From: Methanosarcinaceae archaeon | Lineage (GTDB): Archaea; Halobacteriota; Methanosarcinia; Methanosarcinales; Methanosarcinaceae | DNA: 11,773 bases | Direction: 5' to 3' | Assembly: GCA_030655675.1 (NCBI GenBank) | Contig: JAUSPM010000011.1 | Location: 1-11,773 of the forward strand | Program-made: the position numbers and the translations under genes | Notes under the pieces: generated by a model | Database searches by the model: none | Told to the model about the DNA's origin: nothing | Seen by the model: only the letters and a program-made list of their open reading frames with translations | Part shown: positions 1 through 5,294 of the stretch, one piece after another | Position numbering within the stretch: the stretch's first letter is position 1 | Layout of the letters: every line of letters begins with the position of its first letter

Positions 1-51
1 GATTTTTTTGACCGTGCTAAGAATTTCTTGAACTCTCGCATTTTTAGACAT
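1..51 (-). CDS. Start of an unidentified gene running off the left edge
   Basis: An ATG at 51-49 opens a reading frame that stays open to base 1, giving 17 residues beginning MSKNARVQEIL. The piece is too short to identify and looks helical and charged. I call it because a good TATA box on the same strand (76-84) is centred about 30 nt upstream of the ATG. That is the spacing expected for a leaderless archaeal transcript. It would be transcribed in the same direction as the beta-helix gene to its right but from its own promoter. Chance occurrence of a short open frame cannot be excluded. Confidence 0.4.
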   Translation of the reverse strand, partial: MSKNARVQEILSTVKKI

Positions 52-75
52 TAATTGATAAATTTGTTTTTTAAA

Positions 76-84
76 CTATATAAA
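76..84 (-). promoter_or_regulatory. TATA box for the left-edge gene
   Basis: The minus strand reads TTTATATAG, a near-consensus archaeal TATA box. Its centre (about 80) places transcription initiation near 53, essentially at the ATG at 51. The core is nearly symmetric, so plus-strand use is conceivable, but no plus-strand gene follows. Confidence 0.4.
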
Positions 85-128
85 CTTTGTCTAATTTAAG
101 TGGGTCGTATTTTCAATTTAGCCGAAAG

Positions 129-1394
129 TCATGTAATAGTATTATGAATCAGTATATTAGAATCACCACTTAAAGATATTCCAGCGTTGTTACTAGAAAT
201 GGTGTTTTTTGTTAATTTATTATAGTTCCCTACATAAATGTAAAATCCATAGTTGGCATTATCAGAAGCCGTATTATTTGTTAATATATTGTAATCAGAT
301 TCGATCCAAAAACCATAACCATTATTAAAAGCATTATTTTCTATTAACGTACTTCCCGCGTGAATAGTAAATCCACGGTTTGTATTGTTATAAGCAGTGT
401 TGTTTGTCAAAGTATTGCTAGAACCAGTTGTATAAAATCCATAACTGTTACTGTAAGCAGTATTGTTTGTCAAAGTATTGCTAGAACCAGTTGTATAAAA
501 TCCATACATGTTACTGTAAGCAATGTTGTTTGTCAAAGTACTGCTAGAACCAGTTGTGTATAATCCATAACTGTTACTATAAGCAGTATTGTTTGTAAAG
601 ATATTGTCACTGCTATCACTATAAATCCCAATCTTCGTGTTGCCATATGCAGTATTATTAGCCAAATTACTGTTTCCAGAACTGCTTAAATACATACCAT
701 AGTTATTGCTTGTTGCAGAATTATTAAAAATTGTACTATTTCCAGAAAAGTACCAGTTAATACCATAATTATTATTTTGTGCGAAATTGTTTAAAACGGA
801 AATATTATCTGAATTGGATATATATGCCCCTCGATTGGTGTTCGAACTTAGGTTGTTACCAATCAGTGAATTGTTATGAGAGTACAGTAGATAAATTCCT
901 TCTGTATTATTATAAACACTATTATTCTCAATAGTATTATCCATAGATTCAAACACATAAACCCCATAATTATTGAACCCGGCAGTACTGTTCAAAACAT
1001 TATTATTATCAGATTTGATCTTAATACCACTATCCGCATCTCCACCATTCCAATCCGTTCCGCTTCCAGTGACATTGAATCCATCGATTGTACTTCCACC
1101 AGAGGTAATCGTTATCGCAGTTCCACTACCACTAGCATTTACGAGCGGCATTCCAATCCCTTTTAATGAAAGTGTTTTGTTCACAACGACATTTTCAAGA
1201 TATGTGCCGCTTTGAACTTCAATGACATCCCCCGTGCTCGCGTTGTTGATCGCCGCCTGAATGCTCATATAGTCAGCGCTGCCTCCGCTGGCGTTCACTG
1301 TGATCGTTGCAGCACTGGCTGAACTGACAGTGAACAATAAAAAAGCAATTGCAATGCCAACCATAATCTTTGCGGTATTATTTATTAGTATCAT
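129..1394 (-). CDS. Secreted NosD-like parallel beta-helix repeat protein
   Basis: The 421-aa protein has an N-terminal hydrophobic signal segment (about residues 11-29, MVGIAIAFLLF followed by SSASA-A). It is therefore probably exported and anchored or released at the cell surface. After a short region typical of NosD/pectate-lyase-like proteins (Y-x-S-I-Q-A-A-I-N-N, G-D-V-I-E-V-x-S-G-T-Y), the remainder is Asn-rich PbH1 rungs of 21-24 residues with recurring N-N-T-A-Y-x-N and Y-G-F/L-Y. These would stack into a right-handed beta-helix. Such proteins are abundant in methanogen-related archaea as surface or carbohydrate-binding proteins, and the ligand is unknown. Residues about 265-350 are near-identical repeats encoded by a 63-bp tandem array. 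The protein stops inside the helix without the C-terminal anchor or sorting domain often seen, so it may be truncated. It shares a divergent promoter region with the regulator to its right. Confidence 0.85.
   Translation of the reverse strand: MILINNTAKIMVGIAIAFLLFTVSSASAATITVNASGGSADYMSIQAAINNASTGDVIEVQSGTYLENVVVNKTLSLKGIGMPLVNASGSGTAITITSGGSTIDGFNVTGSGTDWNGGDADSGIKIKSDNNNVLNSTAGFNNYGVYVFESMDNTIENNSVYNNTEGIYLLYSHNNSLIGNNLSSNTNRGAYISNSDNISVLNNFAQNNNYGINWYFSGNSTIFNNSATSNNYGMYLSSSGNSNLANNTAYGNTKIGIYSDSSDNIFTNNTAYSNSYGLYTTGSSSTLTNNIAYSNMYGFYTTGSSNTLTNNTAYSNSYGFYTTGSSNTLTNNTAYNNTNRGFTIHAGSTLIENNAFNNGYGFWIESDYNILTNNTASDNANYGFYIYVGNYNKLTKNTISSNNAGISLSGDSNILIHNTIT
402..597. repeat. 63-bp tandem repeat inside the beta-helix gene
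   Basis: The sequence GTTTGTCAAAGTA recurs at 402, 465 and 528, and a diverged copy starts at 591, giving an exact 63-bp period. Each unit encodes one 21-residue beta-helix rung. Units differ at only a few positions, so the array is recent or kept homogeneous by recombination. The period is a multiple of three, so changes in copy number would keep the reading frame. Confidence 0.9.
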
Positions 1395-1464
1395 TTTTCC
1401 ATCCCATGTAATATTCTATAATTACGTTTTTAATATTTTTATTAAAATTTTAGTTGATGATACT

Positions 1465-1482
1465 CCCCCCAAGTATATAAAT
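1465..1482. promoter_or_regulatory. Divergent TATA region with a C6-AAGTA element
   Basis: The plus strand reads CCCCCCAAGTATATAAAT. The TATATA core works on both strands: on the minus strand TTTATATAC lies about 80 nt upstream of the beta-helix gene, and on the plus strand GTATATAAAT lies 60-80 nt upstream of the regulator start. TACT at 1461-1464 and AGTA at 1472-1475 form a small dyad around the C-run, a possible operator. A 16/18 match to this element lies at 4558-4575. Confidence 0.5.
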
Positions 1483-1541
1483 TCTTTTTACTACGATAAA
1501 CGTATTATTATACGAAAGACATAGTTACAACTCATCAAACA

Positions 1542-1847
1542 GTGCACCAAATATCCAACATGCAACCTTCACTGTTATACAAAAAACATTTTTGTGACAT
1601 ACTGGTTTCACTAGAACACGAACCAAAATCATTCAATAAACTGGAAAAAATAATAGGGGCTTATCCTGATACACTCAACAAGCGACTAAAAGAAATGGTT
1701 AGATGCGATTTGGTTGAGCCAATTATTTATGTAGTAGACGGAAAAAATAGAATCAAACATCGTTTAACGCCAAAAGGTCAACAACTTATACCCAAACTTA
1801 AGGAATTTATTAAACTTTCCGAAGAACTTGAATCATCACTTTTATAA
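1542..1847 (+). CDS. HxlR/ArsR-like winged-helix transcriptional regulator
   Basis: This small DNA-binding protein is 101 aa from GTG 1542, or 95 aa from ATG 1560. Neither start has a clear Shine-Dalgarno. The ATG begins M-Q-P-S-L-L-Y, where the family domain begins, so 1560 is the likelier start. The fold is visible as a first helix (residues about 10-25), S-F-N-K-L-E-K-I-I and Y-P-D-T-L-N-K-R-L-K-E-M as the helix-turn-helix with the recognition helix, L-V-E-P-I-I-Y plus R-I-K-H-R-L-T-P-K-G as the beta-wing, and a C-terminal dimerisation helix. The R/Y-x-L-T-x-K-G signature is typical of HxlR-type regulators. No sensor domain is present. It is divergent from the beta-helix gene, so it may control that gene or itself. 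A dead paralogue of this gene lies at 4299-4490. Confidence 0.75.
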   Translation: MHQISNMQPSLLYKKHFCDILVSLEHEPKSFNKLEKIIGAYPDTLNKRLKEMVRCDLVEPIIYVVDGKNRIKHRLTPKGQQLIPKLKEFIKLSEELESSLL

Positions 1848-1938
1848 CGATGATGCAAATTGTGCATACAAAATTGGCACTTGTATAGTTGGTTAGAATT
1901 TTACTATACTACTTTTCAGGTACAAGTACTTAAAACTT

Positions 1939-2181
1939 TTATTTTAAAGTATAAGTTTCTATATATTTTGGAGGATAATTAAATTCCTTTATCGATTCCC
2001 ATTCTTCCATATTACGTTTTTTCCAATCGTCTGATGGATCTATATTAATCATTATTCCAATTTTATCTCTTTTAAATTCGGTTTCACATTCAGGACATTT
2101 GAAACTACTATTTATTATTATATTCTCAAAATCAAATTCGTTGCAAACACCACACTTATACTCCTTTTGATCAGACTTCAT
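1939..2181 (-). CDS. Small zinc-ribbon protein of unknown function
   Basis: The 80-aa protein carries two CxxC knuckles, C10-x2-C13 and C29-x2-C32, separated by 15 residues. This is the layout of a rubredoxin-like or zinc-ribbon metal site. The C-terminal half (residues about 40-80) is acidic and aromatic (D-D-W-K-K, E-E-W) and matches no family that I recognise. There is no signal peptide or membrane segment, so it should be cytoplasmic. No strong Shine-Dalgarno precedes the ATG. A 213-bp gap separates it from the next minus-strand gene, so it is probably an independent unit. Small zinc ribbons often act as nucleic-acid-binding or adaptor proteins, but nothing here shows which. Confidence 0.6.
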   Translation of the reverse strand: MKSDQKEYKCGVCNEFDFENIIINSSFKCPECETEFKRDKIGIMINIDPSDDWKKRNMEEWESIKEFNYPPKYIETYTLK

Positions 2182-2394
2182 ATTTTATTCGCCACTTGAG
2201 ATCGTCGAAAATGTGGTAAAATCGAAACATTCCAATTAATGTTTGCAAGTGAAACGTTACGAAGCGCTGTACTGCATTTATTAAATAAGTTAGAATGACT
2301 CGAAATGTGGACTTTTCCTACAGTCTTATTTAATTAAAATGTACGCTCTATAATAAATATTAATGAGTTTTTCCTTCTCTCAGTCAATATCAAT

Positions 2395-3027
2395 TTATTC
2401 CATCTCGCAATTACCATTTTGTTTAAAAAACATCATATAATTATAATACGCTAAAAATACTTCATGACTACTTTTGTAAAAATGTGTATCCATTGTTTTA
2501 TCACTGGTATATTTGTTTTTAGCATGTTTTAAACATGTTCCATGGTTACAATTGCTGCCACAATCCTCTATAAGGTTTGTCCATTCATCTCTACTAATAC
2601 CTTTATATTGTTTTCCATGATATTGATGAAAACCAAAAAGTTCGTAATGGAGATTATTCATTATTGTATGTCCTTTTGCAAAAGGATTAATTGTAGGGCC
2701 AAGCCAAGTTCCAAAAAAATGTAACAATGACATATTGTTATATGATTTTATTTCTTCCCCATCTATTGTACCATCAATGATAGAATCTCTTAATATTCTA
2801 CACGTTTCTTTTTTTATAGGTGTTTCTCTCATTTTATCAAAATGTTTCTGTATAAGATTTTTAAAATCCCTTCCACTATTTTCGAATTTTATACAAAGTG
2901 GATATTTTGTCAATGTTATGATACTGCCCATTTCTGGAATTTCCCAAATAATTGTATCATTGGATAAATCAATAATTTTAATTGATTTTGTTTTTTCTGA
3001 CAAATCTCTTGGTTTATCTGGAATCAT
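2395..3027 (-). CDS. Unknown 210-aa protein with a Cys/His cluster
   Basis: I do not recognise this family. The protein is soluble and has no signal peptide. The N-terminal third (about 15-60) is predicted beta-rich. The middle (about 60-150) contains aromatic and His-rich stretches (L-L-H-F-F-G-T-W-L-G at 101-110, F-G-F-H-Q-Y-H-G at 131-138). Residues 156-168 hold C-x3-C-x-H-x2-C-x2-H, a plausible zinc site. The gene is very AT-rich, unlike the housekeeping genes further right, and its only neighbours are an orphan zinc ribbon and a broken gene, so it looks accessory. A TATA box at 3055-3068 is placed to give a leader of only a few nucleotides. The reading frame is long and intact, which supports a real gene. 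A catalytic role cannot be argued from motifs alone. Confidence 0.6.
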   Translation of the reverse strand: MIPDKPRDLSEKTKSIKIIDLSNDTIIWEIPEMGSIITLTKYPLCIKFENSGRDFKNLIQKHFDKMRETPIKKETCRILRDSIIDGTIDGEEIKSYNNMSLLHFFGTWLGPTINPFAKGHTIMNNLHYELFGFHQYHGKQYKGISRDEWTNLIEDCGSNCNHGTCLKHAKNKYTSDKTMDTHFYKSSHEVFLAYYNYMMFFKQNGNCEME

Positions 3028-3054
3028 AATAGCACATTTTATAGATTATTCTAA

Positions 3055-3068
3055 GATATATATATTTT
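3055..3068 (-). promoter_or_regulatory. TATA box of the 210-aa gene
   Basis: The minus strand reads AAAATATATATATC. Its centre lies about 33 nt upstream of the ATG at 3027, predicting transcription start a few bases before the start codon. No Shine-Dalgarno is present, which is consistent with a nearly leaderless mRNA. Confidence 0.5.
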
Positions 3069-3191
3069 GTTCTCTTTTTTGGTGCCTAAATTGTAATTAG
3101 GAAATATATTCTGAAATCTTGACCTTTGTGAGGCAAAAGTTGCCCATTCATTTAGCATCATATTCTTGTTCAATTACTATTACTATTATTA

Positions 3192-3892
3192 TTATTGAAT
3201 AGTTTCCAGAAAATCAATAATAATTTTGTACGTATTTTTAGCTGCCTCAGCGCTATTCAACCATCCAAGGACTGGTTTTGTTTCATCGATCTTTTCTCCA
3301 GTCTTTGCTTCATGAAATTTTTGCATCTCATTAAACCAATCAGGCATACTTATTTCAGGTGGAAGAATGGGCTTAAAGTCATCATTCCCAACTTTTCTAT
3401 CCGTTTTTTGCAACATAATTCTTGTAGCATGCCCGAAAAAATTTCGCGCATACATCATTGCCTTAAAAGAATCGGATTCGTTTCTTATTATATTTTCGGT
3501 TTTAGCGGCCTTGGGACAATATTATATTTGATTTCGAGATGCTAAGACGTTTTTTTGAGTATTTCTTACGGAAACTCATCGGTATGCGGCGGCATTTTTG
3601 TCCCAAAGCCGGTTTTAGCCCAATCAATAAGACATCCGAGATTCATTTTGTTGAGCTTTGTCTCCTTTAATTCACCTTTGTATATTCGTTTGTACATCTT
3701 ACTACTATCTTTTAAAGTTTCGATTTCATAAATTGAACTTAATTGTTCTTCAAGAGCGATAGCACAAAAGAGGATTGTTACAGGATAAGCTCCAATTTTA
3801 TATGTTTTAGTCGCTATATCAAGATCATAATCTACATATCCATCAATTTTTCGAAGTTTTTTCCATTTATCTTCATAAATTGAGAATTCCAT
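3192..3892 (-). pseudogene. Broken HEPN-like (possibly AbiV-type) gene
   Basis: Two open stretches in different frames appear to be one former gene of about 230 residues. The first (3892-3566, 108 aa) has a helix reading A-T-K-T-Y-K-I-G-A-Y-P followed by A-I-A-L-E-E, like the first helices of HEPN/AbiV proteins. It ends at TAA 3566-3568, and TAG follows in the same frame. That frame then reads L-E-I-K-Y-N-I-V-P and jumps by one base near 3510 into the second frame, which is open from 3521 to 3192. The second frame (88 aa from ATG 3458, but open 21 codons earlier) holds R-N-F-F-G-H, matching the HEPN R-x4-H motif with a polar residue after Arg. A TATA-like stretch (3910-3920) sits leaderless distance from ATG 3892. 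HEPN and AbiV assignments are by motif recall, and the break could be a sequencing error. Confidence 0.5.
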
Positions 3893-4008
3893 ACTTTCAA
3901 GATAATTGATATTATATTAAAACTTTTTGATTCAGTTCAGAAGTTATACATTTTTATTATTGTGTGCACATAATGTTTTAGAGAGCACAAATCCACCATC
4001 TGCAATAA

Positions 4009-4173
4009 CTACCCCGTACTAATAGCACAAAATCTTCCGCGCGGTTTACGAACAGACTTCCTATCGGCAATAATCATAAACGAGATCTTCTCTCCGATCG
4101 GAGGAGACATGCCTGTCCGTGCCTTGATCTTCTCAACGACCGTAATATGAGAGGTTGCTTGTTCTTGTAACAT
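4009..4173 (-). pseudogene. Short remnant resembling a family-B DNA polymerase C-terminus
   Basis: A 54-codon frame from ATG 4173 to TAG 4009 reads H-I-T-V-V-E-K-I-K-A-R then P-P-I-G-E-K-I-S-F-M-I-I. This resembles the thumb region of archaeal PolB, where H-V-x-V-A-x-K-x-x-A-R-G and P-G-x-x-I-x-Y-V-I are usual. The usual C-terminal I-S-D-R-A is absent; instead the frame reads K-P-R-G-R-F and stops. Upstream, the frame meets TGA only a few codons before the ATG. Base composition is less AT-rich than the flanks. I read it as a displaced gene fragment. The polymerase assignment is weak. Confidence 0.3.
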
Positions 4174-4255
4174 CGGATATGGAACTGGCCAAAAAAAGGA
4201 TCACCAATATTTAGCGGATAAATATTTGACGAGATTTACATGATGCTACGACCTC

Positions 4256-4292
4256 GTGACATCCTGTTCATCCCGTAAATCCCGTCCATAAA
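4256..4292. repeat. Degenerate 9-nt repeat, GTNNATCCC type
   Basis: The consecutive units are GTGACATCCT, GTTCATCCC, GTAAATCCC and GTCCATAAA, the first with one extra base. Repeats of this ATCC-x-GT kind occur in intergenic spacers of several genomes and look like an expanded short motif. It lies directly before the dead regulator copy. Confidence 0.55.
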
Positions 4293-4298
4293 TTCAGG

Positions 4299-4490
4299 CT
4301 ATACGATTGTATATTTGGCGGGCGACCTCATTTTACTTGAACATGCGCCAATGTCGTTCAATGATCTGGAAAAAACTGTGGGCGCGTATTCTGATAAACT
4401 TAATAAGCGGTTGAAATAAATGCTCCAATATGGTCTGATCGAACCGACCGTGGGTGTTGTTGGAGGGGAAAACAGGATCAAAACATCGTG
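4299..4490 (+). pseudogene. Dead paralogue of the winged-helix regulator at 1542
   Basis: Translation gives D-L-I-L-L-E-H-A-P-M-S-F-N-D-L-E-K, then G-A-Y-S-D-K-L-N-K-R-L-K, stop, M-L-Q-Y-G-L-I-E-P and V-V-G-G-E-N-R-I-K. This matches the intact gene's D-I-L-V-S-L-E-H-E-P-K-S-F-N-K-L-E-K, G-A-Y-P-D-T-L-N-K-R-L-K-E-M and V-V-D-G-K-N-R-I-K. The lesions are specific: GAA has become TAA at 4417-4419, one A is added to the run at 4480-4483, and a further 1-nt shift lies near 4322. Similarity ends near 4490, so the wing helix and C-terminus are gone. No start codon or promoter is obvious. It is an old duplicate or the relic of a related transferred regulator. Confidence 0.8.
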
Positions 4491-4546
4491 AATACTTTCA
4501 TTTGACAAAGTTATGTTTCTCTCTAACATCGTGTGTGTAACAAACC

Positions 4547-4575
4547 AAAAATATATACCCCCCAAGTACGTAAAT
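4547..4575 (+). promoter_or_regulatory. Promoter of the MNT/HEPN pair
   Basis: An A-rich stretch followed by ATATATA (4551-4557) is a good archaeal BRE/TATA signal. Initiation would fall near 4580, 12 nt before the ATG at 4592. It is followed immediately by CCCCCCAAGTACGTAAAT (4558-4575), nearly the same element as at 1465-1482, which could be an operator just downstream of the TATA box. Confidence 0.5.
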
Positions 4576-4591
4576 AATAGATGGTAGAATA

Positions 4592-4879
4592 ATGAACAAC
4601 CAGATAACTGAAATAAGAAACAAAATCCTAAACATACTACAAAAAAATGATGTTAAACGAGCATCTCTTTTTGGGTCTGTCGTAAGAGGTGAATTAACAG
4701 ATGAGAGTGACATCGATATCCTTATTGAGTTTGAAGGTCGAAAAAGCCTGCTAAATCTTGTGAGATTGAAAATTGAACTTGAAGAAATACTAAAACGAAA
4801 AGTAGATGTTCTAACATACAATTCCCTGCATCCTCTTTTAAAAGATAGGATACTTCGCGAACAGGAAGTAATATTATGA
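4592..4879 (+). CDS. mntA: MNT-type minimal nucleotidyltransferase antitoxin
   Basis: The 95-aa protein is a complete minimal nucleotidyltransferase. It has the G28-S29-x2-R-G signature of the DNA-polymerase-beta fold, the metal-binding pair D40-x-D42 in S-D-I-D, and a third acidic residue D72 in K-V-D-V-L. All catalytic residues are therefore present. In characterised MntA/HepT modules this enzyme transfers AMP to a tyrosine next to the HEPN active site and neutralises the toxin. The stop codon overlaps the start of the HEPN gene (ATGA at 4876-4879), the standard antitoxin-first order with translational coupling. A TATA box lies just upstream, and no Shine-Dalgarno is evident. The symbol follows family usage, as such genes are often left unnamed in archaea. 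Confidence 0.85.
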   Translation: MNNQITEIRNKILNILQKNDVKRASLFGSVVRGELTDESDIDILIEFEGRKSLLNLVRLKIELEEILKRKVDVLTYNSLHPLLKDRILREQEVIL

Positions 4880-5247
4880 ATAGCAGTAAAACGGAAAAGG
4901 AGCCGGGGGTATTCATTGAACACATATCGCAATGCATCGATCTTATTGAAAGTTATACCAATGATGTGACAATCGGTGATTTCTTCAATTCTGTTCAACT
5001 ACAGGATTCGATCATTAGAAGAATAGAGATCATCGGGGAGGCAGTCAAAAATTTACCTGATGACATGAAAATAGATTACCCGGAAGTTCCATGGAAAGAA
5101 ATTGCCGGTATGCGCGATGTTCTAATTCATGCATATTTTGGTATTGATCTGGATCTAACATGGGAAATTATTCAGGATGATCTACCGGAGTTAAAGAAAA
5201 ACATTGCAAAGATTCAAAATGAAATAAAGAATCAGTCAACTATCTAA
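4876..5247 (+). CDS. hepT: HepT-like HEPN ribonuclease toxin (DUF86)
   Basis: This 123-aa all-helical HEPN protein of the DUF86/HepT family carries the full R-x4-H-x-Y motif as R80-D-V-L-I-H85-A-Y87. Arg and His form the RNase site, and Tyr is the residue adenylylated by the partner MntA in studied systems. Earlier helices carry Q-D-S-I-I-R-R-I-E-I-I-G-E-A (about 43-56), the conserved region preceding the catalytic helix, and W73-K-E-I-A-G-M leads into the motif. Length is normal for the family. It overlaps mntA by 4 nt, so the two are made together. The intact motif suggests an active toxin held in check, with roles in phage defence or plasmid/island stabilisation proposed for the family. 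Confidence 0.85.
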   Translation: MNSSKTEKEPGVFIEHISQCIDLIESYTNDVTIGDFFNSVQLQDSIIRRIEIIGEAVKNLPDDMKIDYPEVPWKEIAGMRDVLIHAYFGIDLDLTWEIIQDDLPELKKNIAKIQNEIKNQSTI

Positions 5248-5294
5248 TTTTGATTATAGCAACACCATTATACAATAAAACCCATATAAAAAAT

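Noticed and set aside
402..597. CRISPR array
   Set aside because: The 63-bp units are contiguous and coding, with no unique spacers. The same applies to the 20-bp array at 11321-11420 and the 372-bp PAS array.
2735..3100. Plus-strand frame of 121 codons with hydrophobic stretches
   Set aside because: It is antisense to the 210-aa gene. The hydrophobicity is what antisense of an AT-rich, charged protein gives, and no promoter or start signal supports it.
3171..3197. TTA/CTA triplet run at the 3' end of the broken HEPN-like gene
   Set aside because: It is a short microsatellite-like stretch in very AT-rich DNA; nothing suggests function.
3195..3545. Plus-strand frame of 116 codons across the broken HEPN-like gene
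   Set aside because: The minus-strand reading carries the HEPN-like motif and a coherent continuation across the break. The plus-strand translation has no recognisable feature.
4498..4998. 166-codon minus-strand open frame
   Set aside because: It is antisense to mntA and hepT, which have intact catalytic motifs and a 4-nt overlap.
5250..5294. TTG start at 5250 for the HD hydrolase
   Set aside because: The added 15 residues are not family-like, and the ATG at 5295 starts exactly at the conserved M-K-V-I-R-D-P-V-H-G.
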